DNA of 64,000 bases from JABDKH01 sp963768565 (GTDB lineage Bacteria > Bacteroidota > Rhodothermia > Rhodothermales > JABDKH01), in NCBI GenBank assembly GCA_963768565.1, contig CAVYIO010000015.1:62001-126000 (forward strand). The letters are read 5' to 3'. Below the pieces are notes generated by a model that ran no database searches, was not told the DNA's origin, and worked only from the letters and a program-made list of their open reading frames with translations. Both the position numbers and the translations under genes were made by a program. Position 1 is the first letter of the stretch; each line of letters begins with the position of its first letter. Shown here in pieces: positions 9,382-18,580 of this stretch.

Positions 9382-10948
9382 TCAGGACGCTCTTCGTAAC
9401 CCACGGCAGCGGCCAGTCTACTTCGATCAGCGGTGGTCCTACCTCGTCCGGGATATCGAAGAGAATCGGAATGCCTTCCTCGAGCATGGCGTTGGAGGTC
9501 TGGATAGCGGCACGCAAGGTGCACTCCGGCTCCTCATTATCATCCCGAAAGATGGTGTCTCCCGTCGTACAGTTCTTGTCGTCATGGTTCGTGTCGTCGC
9601 CGTCTAACTCCGAATTGACGACGATTTGCAGGGGATCGCCGATCATGAAGACGTACGCGTCGACGCTGCCGCTGTGATCGGGCTGGAAAGCATTCAGGAC
9701 GGGAAAATCGTGCGCCCATGTCCATCCTACGTGGTATGCATTCCCGCGCGCACTCACGGCCACAGCCTCTCCGGTCGATTGTTTGTCCCCACCCAGATAC
9801 GTCGAATACACAAGCCCGCCGGATCCCGACACCGACGGGTCGATGCTGGCGGCGAGAGCGTTCTGCCAGCCGGCCGGTGCAACGGGCTGAAAGCCCTCCG
9901 GATCGGTTGGGAAATTCTGGGACTGCGTCGAGCCGGTCACGTGGATCACACCGCGACTGTCGACCGCGATATCTAACAGCTTGTCATCGTCACTCCCTCC
10001 CAGGTATGAAAAATACAGCAGGCTGCCGGTTGTACCCCATACGCTGACAAAACCGTCCCATCCGCCTCCCAGTTGCGGTTGGAACGCGTTCGGGGTTATC
10101 GGGAGTGAGTCGTCGGTGGCACCCACGTATCCACCAACATACAAACGCCCGTCAGCGCCCACAGAGATTCCTCGTGCGTTCGCAAAGCCACAGAACCGCG
10201 CCCATACTTCAGTGGCTGCACCATCTGAGCTGAGCCGCTCGAGGTCCGTAGAGAATCGCGTACACTCGGCCGGTTGGTGGTCATGCCCGGCGAGATACAC
10301 GCGCCCCTGGCCATCTGCAGCGATGGCGGGAGCATGACCGCCCCACCCGCCGAGAAGCGTAGCATAGCCAGGCCCGCCGCCGTCCGGGTTGATCCGAACA
10401 ACAAAGTCGGCTGTCTCATACTGGTCTTGCGACTCAGACAGGAACTGATCCGATTCGGTGTGCCCCAGGACGTACGCGTTGCCCGCACCGTCCAGTGCGA
10501 TCGCTGAGCCCTCGTCCGGCTCGTCTCCTCCGAGATAGGTCGAATAGAGCAGCTCGTCCCCCGCCGCACTGAGCTTGAATGCAAAGGCGTCTCCACAGTC
10601 ATCGGCCACGACCGACGCGTAGCAGTCCGCTATCGGATCGTTGTTTTCACTCTGAATAGCGTTCTTCGTAGGGAAGTCGTACGTGAACGTCTTTCCGGTC
10701 ACATAGGCATTGCCCTCACTGTCGACGGCAATGGCTTGCGCCGTTTCCTCCAGGCCCTCGTGATCATGGCCGCCGACGAAAGCAGTCCACAGGATTCGAT
10801 TTCCTGCCGGAGTCATTTTGGTCACAAAGACGTTCTCATCTTGACTGGGATTCTCGCTCGGATGGTAATAGGCCATTTCCCCGGTCGGGAATTGTGGCGT
10901 ATATGTATTGCCGACGATGTAAACGTACCCGGCTGCATCGACGCCCAC
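9311..10948 (-). CDS. SBBP-repeat beta-propeller and CSLREA segment of the giant secreted protein
   Basis: The longest intact piece of the gene (545 codons). It is built of SBBP repeats: GYVYIVGNTYTPQFPT, GNAYVTGKTFTYDFPTKNA, GNAYVLGHTESDQF, GRVYLAGHDHQ, GRLYVGGYVGATDDSLPIT, GVIHVTGSTQSQNFPTDP and GNAYHVGWTWAHDFPV. They alternate with strands such as YSTYLGGDEPDEGSAIALD, and the last repeat runs without a break into a CSLREA-type segment (CTLRAAIQTSNAMLEEG). This shows that propeller and beta-helix belong to one protein. Such repeats form extracellular propellers of unknown ligand. The segment lies between the N-terminal SBBP-associated domain upstream and the beta-helix downstream. Confidence 0.85.
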   Translation of the reverse strand: MGVDAAGYVYIVGNTYTPQFPTGEMAYYHPSENPSQDENVFVTKMTPAGNRILWTAFVGGHDHEGLEETAQAIAVDSEGNAYVTGKTFTYDFPTKNAIQSENNDPIADCYASVVADDCGDAFAFKLSAAGDELLYSTYLGGDEPDEGSAIALDGAGNAYVLGHTESDQFLSESQDQYETADFVVRINPDGGGPGYATLLGGWGGHAPAIAADGQGRVYLAGHDHQPAECTRFSTDLERLSSDGAATEVWARFCGFANARGISVGADGRLYVGGYVGATDDSLPITPNAFQPQLGGGWDGFVSVWGTTGSLLYFSYLGGSDDDKLLDIAVDSRGVIHVTGSTQSQNFPTDPEGFQPVAPAGWQNALAASIDPSVSGSGGLVYSTYLGGDKQSTGEAVAVSARGNAYHVGWTWAHDFPVLNAFQPDHSGSVDAYVFMIGDPLQIVVNSELDGDDTNHDDKNCTTGDTIFRDDNEEPECTLRAAIQTSNAMLEEGIPILFDIPDEVGPPLIEVDWPLPWVTKSVLIDGTSQPGSQDGRDRRKWSSTGG

Positions 10949-11876
10949 GTCAACGGCATAGTCCGCACTGTTAGCGCCCAGGAACGTGGAGAATCCGACG
11001 ACGGGATCGATGACGAGGAGATGACCCGGTCGTAGTCTCCTACGCGGATCCGAACCTCGTGGCCTTCAACCACAAACTCGGTCGCAACAACCTGTCGTCT
11101 GCCGTCGATTTGCTGATACGCGATCGGCCTCTCGAGGATGATGTCGCCATCTCGATCCGCAACGACCAGATTGCCTTTCCCGTCTAAGGTGATCTCCGGG
11201 ACCCCGTCTAACCGGAACCGGATGTTCTTCGTCTCCGCACCGGGAGCCACCACAAAGTCGAACTCCAGCCGCCCGTCGTTGCCGTAGTATTCCAGGTCGA
11301 TTCCCGGATAGAGGTGATCGAGTTGCAGCCTGTCGTAGTTAGGCACGTCGGTGATCCACTCCGCTGGATCTTCTCCCAGGAAGTAGTGGGTCCGACTCAC
11401 GGAGTTCATTCCCTACAAGTGCCTTCGACAATGACCTGATGTATTCAGGAACTCGAATATCCAGCGAGACCGCGTTCTCTCCGTCCGGTGGCATTCCGAC
11501 TGACCGGAAGAACACGCCCTCGTCCGTCAGATAGACCTGGCGGTCGACACCCCTCGTGGTGAATCGTACATCCGGGTGGATCTGGCCGGCGTTGCTTCTC
11601 GAAGAGCACCGACGTTTTGCCGCGGACAGCTTCCACAGGGGTTTCGAATTCGGCCGGAATCTCACGAGGAGGCGACTCACTGGCAAACGGAACAAACCGC
11701 GCTACTATCAGGAATGCAGCGAGTGCGGTAAGGCTGATTGTCAAGCGCTTCATAGCTGGCACCTCCATTGCGGAACTCGATGGCTCTAACGAGGCCCGAT
11801 GTAATCGCAGAGCAGGAGAGGCAGTGCACCTTTCGAGAGAGCGCCTCGAACTGCTGTGGCCCTTCTCGTCCTGCAT
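10822..11876 (-). CDS. N-terminus of the giant secreted protein: signal peptide and SBBP-associated domain, frameshifted
   Basis: Three frames make the start of the gene. The likely start is the ATG at 11753, giving MKRLTISLTALAAFLIVARF, a Sec signal peptide. The next frame (11695-11339) has FTTRGVDRQVYLTDEGVFF, and the third (11409-10822) has WITDVPNYDRLQLDHLYPGIDLEYYGNDGRLEFDFVVAPGA, then ILERPIAYQQIDG. These are diagnostic of the domain that precedes SBBP repeats (DUF7948-like). Shifts lie near 11580, 11400 and 10970. The full gene would encode roughly 1,900-2,000 residues ending in a T9SS sorting domain at 5929. About a dozen frame changes make it the most disrupted gene in the window, so true decay is a real alternative to sequence error. 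Confidence 0.7.
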
Positions 11877-12301
11877 GCTCCGAATTGTCCCAGGGTTCGC
11901 GATCGATTGACGACCCCTGCCCGCTCGTCCCCCGGATTGTCTTTACCAACTATGTGGATCTGGGAAAAAGAAAAAGCGGACTATCGCGTTTCGTGGTGAG
12001 GGGTTTTCCCCCGCGCACCATAAAAACCATGAGAGTGACGTGCGATCGGATGGCTGTTGCCGGCAGCCGACCATCCTGGAGAGGGGGTACCACGTGAACT
12101 TCGGATGTGCGTAAGGAGTAATGCGCCGGCGAAGAGAGGTCTCGGGCCGCCCGAAGCCGCTTTGCAAGCGATGAGAGCGGGGTGGTTCAAACGCTCATAC
12201 CCACGGACCCCGGGAAGGGCCTGAGGTATAGATCACACCCCCCAAAACGGCCTCTCCCTCGCAACAGTCTTTTTCCAGCGTATACCGCGACCCACCGACA
12301 A
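11877..12301. other. Intergenic stretch without a recognisable gene
   Basis: About 425 bp between the divergent start of the secreted-protein gene and the YdjM-like gene. Reading frames here are short and have no recognisable motifs. It probably carries promoters for both neighbours, but I could not pick a convincing pair of -35/-10 elements. The plus-strand frame is open from 12182, but the coding sequence is judged to begin at 12302. Confidence 0.4.
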
Positions 12302-13411
12302 ATGGACTCGATTACACAGATAGCGCTGGGCGCAGCCGTCGGTGAGGCTGCCCTCGGGAAAAAGGCTGGCAACAAAGCACCGATCTGGGGCGCTGTGCTG
12401 GGGACCATTCCCGACCTCGATGTGCTGGCGTACCCGTTTCTTTCCGAATCGGGGCAGTTGCTGTTTCATCGCGGCCCCACGCACGCCGTGATGTTTACCG
12501 TGGTCGTGGCTCCCATCGTGGGCTGGTTGCTGTCGCGGCTGCACAACCAGGACGGGGCAGGAGCCTGGCGCTGGACCGTGCTCGCCGGAGCGGCTTTTCT
12601 TACGCACGCACTGCTGGACTCCTTCACGGCCTACGGCACTCAACTGCTGTTTCCCTTTTCCAACACGCCCTTCGCCTTCAACACGATTTCCATCATTGAT
12701 CCGTTGTACACCGTTCCGCTGCTGGTCGGAATCATTGGCGCCATGTTTCTCCGCCGCGACCGTCAGGCACGCCGCGTCTTCAACTATTTCGGACTGGTAT
12801 CGAGCACGCTGTATCTGGCACTTGCCACCGTCAACATGTTGCACGTTCGGGCGATCGCCAACGACAACCTCGCCAGGCAGGAGATTCCCTATGAGCATCT
12901 GGAGGTCATGCCGAGCCTGTTCAACAATATTCTCTGGACAATTCTGGCAGCCGATGCAGATACCGTCTGGGTCGGGCTGCATTCCATCCTCGACGACGAT
13001 GATGTCATCTCCTTTCGTGCCATCCCGAAACAAGAAGAGCTGATGCCTGCGGACTCGAGAACCGGGGAGGCATCCGCGCTGTACTGGTTTTCTCGAGAGT
13101 TATTTACGATCAGTGAAGAGGACGGGGTTCTGTACTTCAACGATCTCCATGTGGGCCGAACGGACTTCTTTCTGACGGATAGCGGAGACTCTATCTTTCG
13201 CTATGAAATGCAGCGCGACGGGGCCGGCCGTATTGCGACGCTGAAATCGCATCGTCCCGGTTTTTCGAACCGGTCCGACGTTGTAGATGCGTTTGTCTGT
13301 CGCATCCTCGGAGAACCCATCGGCAATGGCTGGCGCGGTGAGTGGTTCGGATGCGACACCGCGCCGGATGCCGTTGCGACCAATAGAAGCACAGCAGGAG
13401 TAGAGCCGTGA
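12302..13411 (+). CDS. YdjM/LexA-binding-type membrane metal-dependent hydrolase
   Basis: The ATG at 12302 is chosen because the family starts with MDSITQIALGAAVGEA; the frame is open upstream but has no homology-like sequence. The N-terminal half holds the PF04307-type motifs: GAVLGTIPDLDVLAYP, then HRGPTHAVMFT with the conserved His/Asp set, and LTHALLDSFTAYGTQLLFPF, along with four or five membrane helices (around residues 65-85, 95-115, 140-165 and 170-190). The C-terminal ~180 residues are soluble and strand-rich. These proteins are presumed membrane-bound zinc/metal hydrolases acting on phospholipid-like substrates; the substrate is unknown. The length of about 370 residues fits the longer FCB versions. 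It overlaps the next start by 4 bp. Confidence 0.85.
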   Translation: MDSITQIALGAAVGEAALGKKAGNKAPIWGAVLGTIPDLDVLAYPFLSESGQLLFHRGPTHAVMFTVVVAPIVGWLLSRLHNQDGAGAWRWTVLAGAAFLTHALLDSFTAYGTQLLFPFSNTPFAFNTISIIDPLYTVPLLVGIIGAMFLRRDRQARRVFNYFGLVSSTLYLALATVNMLHVRAIANDNLARQEIPYEHLEVMPSLFNNILWTILAADADTVWVGLHSILDDDDVISFRAIPKQEELMPADSRTGEASALYWFSRELFTISEEDGVLYFNDLHVGRTDFFLTDSGDSIFRYEMQRDGAGRIATLKSHRPGFSNRSDVVDAFVCRILGEPIGNGWRGEWFGCDTAPDAVATNRSTAGVEP

Positions 13412-13671
13412 ACAGATTCGTGCGGGAGGCAACAGGGATCGCGATCGCGTTCGTGGTCGCCATCGTGCTCGTCCCACCGATCGTGGCCGCAGTCGCCTAT
13501 CAGAGCGGCCAGGCAATGTTCTGGCCTGCACTGCAGTCTCTGTATACCTATTTCCTGCCATACACCATTGTTGCGGCCATCGGAGTAGCTGTGCTGTTCG
13601 AGATCACGCGTGCTGTGATTCGACATCTCCGGAGGAGCAGCGCCCCCGATACGCGAGACAGCCCTACATGA
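13408..13671 (+). CDS. Small two-helix membrane protein of unknown function
   Basis: An 87-residue protein with two hydrophobic helices (about residues 8-32 and 48-68) and a basic, Arg-rich C-terminal tail. The GTG start overlaps the TGA stop of the YdjM-like gene (GTGA), which suggests translational coupling. I do not recognise a family. The overlap and the even codon use support it as real. Confidence 0.55.
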   Translation: MNRFVREATGIAIAFVVAIVLVPPIVAAVAYQSGQAMFWPALQSLYTYFLPYTIVAAIGVAVLFEITRAVIRHLRRSSAPDTRDSPT

Positions 13672-13862
13672 CGTGCGGTCGGATGCCCCACAAGATCGAA
13701 TACTCCCCGGCCTGACTGGTATGCGTTAGCCGGCTCGCGCTCAAAGACCCGCACTCCGAAACGCTGTATTATGCCACGGCAGTGTTGATTTGACGCAGCA
13801 TCTTGATACATTGGGATCGCGATTGCAGCAGATCCTTCCAACCATTGCTCGACATTCCCGCC

Positions 13863-14297
13863 ATGGCTGAAACGAGACGCAAGTTCCTGAACGCCCTCAT
13901 CGGTACCGGCCTCGTCGGATGGCTCGCGTCCGTCCTGTACCCCGTCTTCTCGTTTCTCAAGCCACCCGAGTTACCTGAGGCGACCGTGAGTTCGCTGAAA
14001 TGGGGCGCTGCCGCGGACTTCCCATCGGGCACCAGCGAGATTATAAAGTTCGGCCGCTCGCCTGTCTTGCTCATTCGGCTCGATAGCGGCGAATTCAAGG
14101 CGTTCGAAGCGACGTGCACCCACCTGGATTGCACGGTCCAGTTCAGGTCCGAAAAGAAAGACATCTGGTGCGCCTGCCACAACGGAGTTTACGATCTGCG
14201 TGGACTGAACGTGTCGGGTCCGCCGCCAAGGCCGCTGAGCCAGTATGCGGTGAACATCGTGGACGGCGAAGTCTTTGTCGCGAAGGCGGAGGCGTGA
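13863..14297 (+). CDS. Rieske iron-sulfur protein of a quinol:cytochrome c oxidoreductase
   Basis: A protein of 144 residues. The N-terminus MAETRRKFLNALIGTGLVGWL is a twin-arginine signal anchor (RRKFL followed by one helix). The [2Fe-2S] ligands are visible as CTHLDC (residues 85-90) and CACHNGVYD, and the later GPPPRPL motif (the Pro loop) is present. It transfers electrons from quinol bound on cytochrome b to a c-type acceptor on the periplasmic side. The start ATG at 13863 gives the Tat signal directly, so the upstream open frame is not used. The cytochrome b gene begins 2 bp after the stop, and a nine-heme cytochrome follows where a cytochrome c1 would be expected. Confidence 0.93.
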   Translation: MAETRRKFLNALIGTGLVGWLASVLYPVFSFLKPPELPEATVSSLKWGAAADFPSGTSEIIKFGRSPVLLIRLDSGEFKAFEATCTHLDCTVQFRSEKKDIWCACHNGVYDLRGLNVSGPPPRPLSQYAVNIVDGEVFVAKAEA

Positions 14298-14299
14298 TC

Positions 14300-15382
14300 A
14301 TGCCAACCAGAAAGGAGAGAATGTTTGAATGGCTCGATGATCGGTTCCAACTGAGTCCACTCATCGAGTTCATGCGCCACAAGATGGTGCCAATTCATCG
14401 GCACACGATCTGGTACTACATGGGCGGAGTGTCGCTCTTCCTGTTTATCGTCCAGCTCTTCACGGGCATCCTCCTGTTGCTTTACTACCAGCCGGGCGAA
14501 GAGAGTGCATACGAGAGCATTCGCTTCATCATGAACAAGGTGCCATTTGGATGGCTGTTCAGATCGATCCACAGCTGGGGCGCCAACCTGTTCATCTTCT
14601 TCATCTTCGTCCACATGTTCAGCACCTTCTTCACGGCGCGCATATCGCAAGCCGAGGGAGCTCGACGTGGGTGACGGGATTCATACTGCTCGTTCTTGCG
14701 ATGGGATTCGGATTCAGCGGGTACCTGCTTCCGTGGAACGAACTCGCATTCTTCGCGACCAAGGTGGGTACGGATATCGCGGGCGTGGTGCCGCTCATCG
14801 GTGACGCGATCAAGATCGTCCTGCAGAGGCGGACCGGACGTGACCGGAGCGACGCTGACCCGGTTCTACGCGTTTCACATCGCACTGATACCTGCCATCT
14901 TTACCATCTTCCTGGGCATACACCTGCTGTTCGTTCAGCGTCAGGGTATGCACGAGCCGGAGTCGGTTGCGAATATGCCCGCGGAGCGGAAGAAGATGAT
15001 TCCCTTCTTTCCGAACTTCCTGCTGCGAGACGTATTCGCATGGCTGATTGTATTGAATCTCGTGCTGTTCCTTTCCGTCTTCTTCCCGTGGGAGATTGGG
15101 ATCAAGGCCGACCTGTTCGCACCGGCGCCGGTCGGCATCCGGCCTGAATGGTTCTTCATGTTCATGTTCCAGACCCTCAAGTGGGTGCCGCCGCATATTC
15201 TCGGCATGGAAGGCGAGGTGCTGGGCGTGATGGCATTCGCCGTTGCAGCACTGGCATGGATGTTGGTGCCCTTCTGGGAGATAAGAAGCCGTTCGACCGG
15301 TAAACTGAAACCAATGATCCTAATCGGGTTATTTGCGCTGTTTTTCATCATTGTGATGACCATTATTGGATACGCCGTGTAG
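14300..15382 (+). CDS. Cytochrome b (b6/subunit IV-type) of the Rieske complex, frameshifted
   Basis: Three frames join: 14300 to about 14650, about 14650-14830, and about 14830-15382. The two shifts cancel, giving a protein of about 360 residues. Heme-binding histidine pairs are seen in RSIHSWGANLFIFFIFVH (13 residues between the histidines) and FHIALIPAIFTIFLGIH (14 between), the uneven spacing typical of cytochrome b6. The Qo motif appears as PEWFF (usual PEWY). There are about eight membrane helices, including the subunit IV-like end (VMAFAVAALAWMLVPF, LIGLFALFFIIVMTIIGYAV). It is therefore a fused b6-plus-subunit IV type quinol oxidase subunit. The shifts fall in otherwise perfect family sequence and are probably errors. 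Confidence 0.9.
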
Positions 15383-15407
15383 CCCGAAAGAATCAGTGAA
15401 ACCGACC

Positions 15408-16661
15408 ATGACATACCGAATCGGACTCTGGATGCTGGCCGCCTTCGTGCCGCTCGCCCTGGCGACGGCTCAGGAGGTCCCGGAAAATCTGGCGGAAGAC
15501 CAGTGCGTCGTCTGCCACGTCGACGCTTGAGGCGCTGCCGGAAGGCTTTCTCATGGACAACGTGCACATGAAGCGGGATCTATCCTGCGTCGGGTGCCAC
15601 GGGGGAGATGCGACCTCCGATGACGAAGAGGTGGCCCACGCCGGAAATTTTGTGGGCATCCCGGCCCCGAAGGACATCCCGGATTTCTGCGGAAAGTGTC
15701 ACTCCGACCTGCGCATTATGCGCCGCTTCCAGCCGAGCGCATCAACCGACCAGGTCAGCCAGTACTACACCAGTGTGCATGGCGAGAAACTGCAGGGCGG
15801 TGACCTGATGGTTGCTCAGTGTGCAAGCTGCCACACGTCGCATGCCATCCTTCCTGCGTCGGACGGTCGATCATCTGTACACCCGCTCAACGTTCCCGAG
15901 CCATGTGCAACCAGTGCCATGGAGATGCGGACTACATGGCCGGGTACGGAATTCGCACGAATCAGTATCGGGATTATGCGAAGAGCGTGCATGGTGTCGC
16001 GCTGCTGGAACGACAAGACACAGGGTCACCGGCGTGTAACGACTGCCACGGCAATCACGGAGCGATGCCGCCCGGAATCGACGCGATCGAATACGTCTGC
16101 GGCATCTGCCACGTGAACAACGCGGAGTTCTTCCACGAAACGAATATGGCGCGGGCATTCAACGAGGAAGAGCTTCACGGCTGCGAAGAGTGTCACGGCA
16201 TACACGACGTTGCGAAAACGACACTGGAGATGGTGGGCGTCGGTGACGAGTCCGTGTGTATCGCCTGCCATGACGAGGGAGACGAAGGCTACAAGGTCGC
16301 CGAAGAAATGTATGGGCAACTCTCCGCACTTGTCAGCGCGCAGGACTCCGCGAGAGTACTCGCAGAAGAGGTCCATCGCATCGGGATGGACGACCTGGAC
16401 ATTAGCTATCTGCAGCGGGAAGTAAACCAGAGTCTGATCACGGCTCGGACGCTGGTCCACACATTTGACCCGTCAAAAACGGGCGAAGTAACTACCGCCG
16501 GGATCGAGACCGCCCGCAACGCCGTTGCACTGGCGCGTACTGAGCTCGAGCAGTTCAGTTTTCGCAGACTCGGGTTCGGCGTGGCAACGCTGTTTATTAC
16601 CATCCTGACGGTAGCACTTTTCTTCAAAATTAGGGAAATTGAGTCCAGCAAGGACTCGTGA
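15408..16661 (+). CDS. Nine-heme membrane-anchored cytochrome c replacing cytochrome c1, frameshifted
   Basis: The start ATG at 15408 gives a Sec signal (LWMLAAFVPLALATAQ). The frame changes near 15526 (one extra base before EALPEGFL) and near 15897, then runs to 16661. CXXCH motifs in order: CVVCH, CVGCH, CGKCH, CASCH, CNQCH, CNDCH, CGICH, CEECH, CIACH, nine in all. A heme-free helical region (about 80 residues) and one C-terminal membrane helix (LGFGVATLFITILTVALFF) follow. It begins 25 bp after the cytochrome b stop, so it is probably the electron acceptor of the Rieske/b complex. Repeats of the type SVHG...CNDCHGNHG resemble the larger cytochromes at 22 and 25 kb. Confidence 0.88.
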
Positions 16662-16709
16662 TCAATAGGAACCAGACTTCGAAAAACAACCATCGTGGTG
16701 AATACAAAA

Positions 16710-17339
16710 ATGAAACGACTTACAACCCTTGCTGCATCGAGCATTTCGGTGCTTGCTGTTGTCCTCCTGTTCGTGGCGATGCAGGTCGACCGACCCACGT
16801 CGCGTACGACGTCGGACGACGGTGCTTCGTCTGTTCTCGCGCTCGAGGATGCAGAGTTCATCGGCGCGGCCAAGTGCAAGACCTGTCACAAGAAAGCGGA
16901 GGCAGGTGAGCAGTACCCAAAGTGGGAAGCCAGTGCACATGCAGGTGCATACGCCACGCTGGCAACAGACAAGGCGAAGGAGATTGCGGCAGCGAAGGGC
17001 ATTGAGAATCCGCAGACAGCCGATGAGTGCCTCGCGTGCCACGTCACTGCTCACGGAGTTGCAGCAGAACTTCTCGGGCCGAAGTACAGTGTCGAGGAAG
17101 GCGTGAGTTGCGAATCGTGCCACGGTGCCGGCGGCAACTACTACAAGAAGAAGACGATGGCGTCGATAACCTCGGGTGAGATAGAAGGTGCGTCGGTTGG
17201 CCTCGTAGCTCCGACCGAAGAGACCTGTGTTGCGTGTCACAACGACAAGAGCCCGACCTTTAAAGGGTTCGACTTTGCGGAGTACTCCGAAAAGATCGCA
17301 CACCCGATTCCGGACGCAAAGAAAGCGGAATACAAGTAA
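16710..17339 (+). CDS. Tetraheme cytochrome c (c554-like)
   Basis: A protein of 209 residues with an N-terminal signal or anchor helix (LAASSISVLAVVLLFVAM). Four CXXCH sites: CKTCHKK, CLACHV, CESCHGAG and CVACHN. The layout EFIGAAKCKTCH...PKWEASAHAGAYATL...ECLACHVTAHG...SVEEGVSCESCHGAG resembles the cytochrome c554 superfamily. It is likely a periplasmic shuttle. The ATG at 16710 is preferred over the nearby GTG codons at 16695 and 16698 because it starts the hydrophobic signal with MKR. It lies 48 bp after the nine-heme gene and 34 bp before the outer-membrane barrel, which suggests one operon. Confidence 0.9.
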   Translation: MKRLTTLAASSISVLAVVLLFVAMQVDRPTSRTTSDDGASSVLALEDAEFIGAAKCKTCHKKAEAGEQYPKWEASAHAGAYATLATDKAKEIAAAKGIENPQTADECLACHVTAHGVAAELLGPKYSVEEGVSCESCHGAGGNYYKKKTMASITSGEIEGASVGLVAPTEETCVACHNDKSPTFKGFDFAEYSEKIAHPIPDAKKAEYK

Positions 17340-17373
17340 GCTTCTACCCACTACAGGTTAAGGGGGCTGGCCT

Positions 17374-18561
17374 GTGCTGAAGCGTTTATTCGTATCGATC
17401 CTGTTCACCGGGGCCCTCGTGGCCCCGGCGTTCAGTCAGGTTGAGTTTTCAGGTACGACGCAGTCTTACCTGTATTCGTATGAGACGGCCGACGGAGATC
17501 AGAGGGGCGACTTCTACCAGGGTCTTCGCTTTCGGGCATGGCTCCACGACGCTCCGCAGCTCCAGCTGCGATCCTACATGAGGGTGGCGCGACGTGGCGA
17601 TCCCGGAGAATGGGAAGCGCGCTGGTACAACGGATCTCTTCGATGGAAACCGGATTCGCGCGTCGATCTTCGGCTTGGCCGGCAGTTCCTGTACGACGGT
17701 GTGATCAACGCATCGTCCGATGCCTTCTCGGTGGCAGCAACACCCACCAAAGACATCAGGGTCCGTCTCGTCGCGGGACTGGAAACACCCCGTGACCGCG
17801 CGTTTGAATTCCTCTCTCCGGACGACGGCTATGTGCTGGGCGGTTTCGCGTCGGGCCGTTTCGCCAGACAGGCGAAGCTGGACGTGAGCTACTTCCAGCG
17901 TAACCGGTCGGATAATCTCGTCTGGCAGGTAGCAGGTGCTTCCTTGACCGGCCAACTGGTTGACAGGCTGACGTACCTCGCTCAACTCGACTACAATTTG
18001 CAGGATGAAGATTTCCAGCGCATGCGGTATCGACTCTCGTATGCGACGGGCCCGTGGACCGTTTCCGGTGAGTTTCAGAGTCAGAAACCCCAGGTGTTCG
18101 AGGATTCCTACTTCAACATCTTCAGCCTGAATGCCTATCGGCAGATACGCGGCGCCGTCTATCGTCAATTCGGACAGTACCAGGTAGGGATACAGAACTA
18201 CTATACGTTGTACGACGAGAGCGAGACTGGTAACGAAATCATCGGAACCCTCTCCGCCAGGTGGGGCACCATCGGCGTCGTGTACCAGTCCGGGTTCGGG
18301 GGCGAACGGATCGGGCTGTATGGTGAGGCCCGCTATGCACTGACACCGAGATTTGAGGCAAGAGCCCAGAGCAGCTATTATAATTTCCAGCGATATACCG
18401 CCGATTTCGATGAGGACGCGACCTCCTTTTCGGCAGGACTACGGTACAATGCCGGTCGCGAGATCACCGTTGATGCAGAGCTGCAGGAAAGCCTGAACAG
18501 TCTGTACGACAACGATCTGCGACTCCTGTTCAGGGTTTCCTACCGACTGTCTACCATCTGA
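17374..18561 (+). CDS. Outer-membrane beta-barrel protein, possible porin of a cytochrome conduit
   Basis: A 395-residue protein with a clear Sec signal (MLKRLFVSILFTGALVAPAFSQ) and then alternating amphipathic strands throughout: LQLRSYMRVARRG, RVDLRLGRQFLYDG, AKLDVSYFQRN, LTYLAQLDYNLQ, YGEARYALTPRFEARAQSS. It ends in an aromatic-rich strand (LRLLFRVSYRLSTI). No cysteines or heme motifs are seen. The strand pattern and terminal strand point to an outer-membrane barrel of about 16-18 strands. I do not recognise a named family. Because it sits between a tetraheme and a 12-heme cytochrome gene, a porin role around a cytochrome (in the manner of Geobacter OmbB or Shewanella MtrB) is plausible but only inferred. 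Confidence 0.8.
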   Translation: MLKRLFVSILFTGALVAPAFSQVEFSGTTQSYLYSYETADGDQRGDFYQGLRFRAWLHDAPQLQLRSYMRVARRGDPGEWEARWYNGSLRWKPDSRVDLRLGRQFLYDGVINASSDAFSVAATPTKDIRVRLVAGLETPRDRAFEFLSPDDGYVLGGFASGRFARQAKLDVSYFQRNRSDNLVWQVAGASLTGQLVDRLTYLAQLDYNLQDEDFQRMRYRLSYATGPWTVSGEFQSQKPQVFEDSYFNIFSLNAYRQIRGAVYRQFGQYQVGIQNYYTLYDESETGNEIIGTLSARWGTIGVVYQSGFGGERIGLYGEARYALTPRFEARAQSSYYNFQRYTADFDEDATSFSAGLRYNAGREITVDAELQESLNSLYDNDLRLLFRVSYRLSTI

Positions 18562-18580
18562 TCAAGAAGAGAACAACGCA

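Noticed and set aside
5764..11035. Plus-strand open frames (up to 250 residues) opposite the giant secreted gene
   Set aside because: They contain no motifs and run antisense to clear SBBP and T9SS coding sequence.
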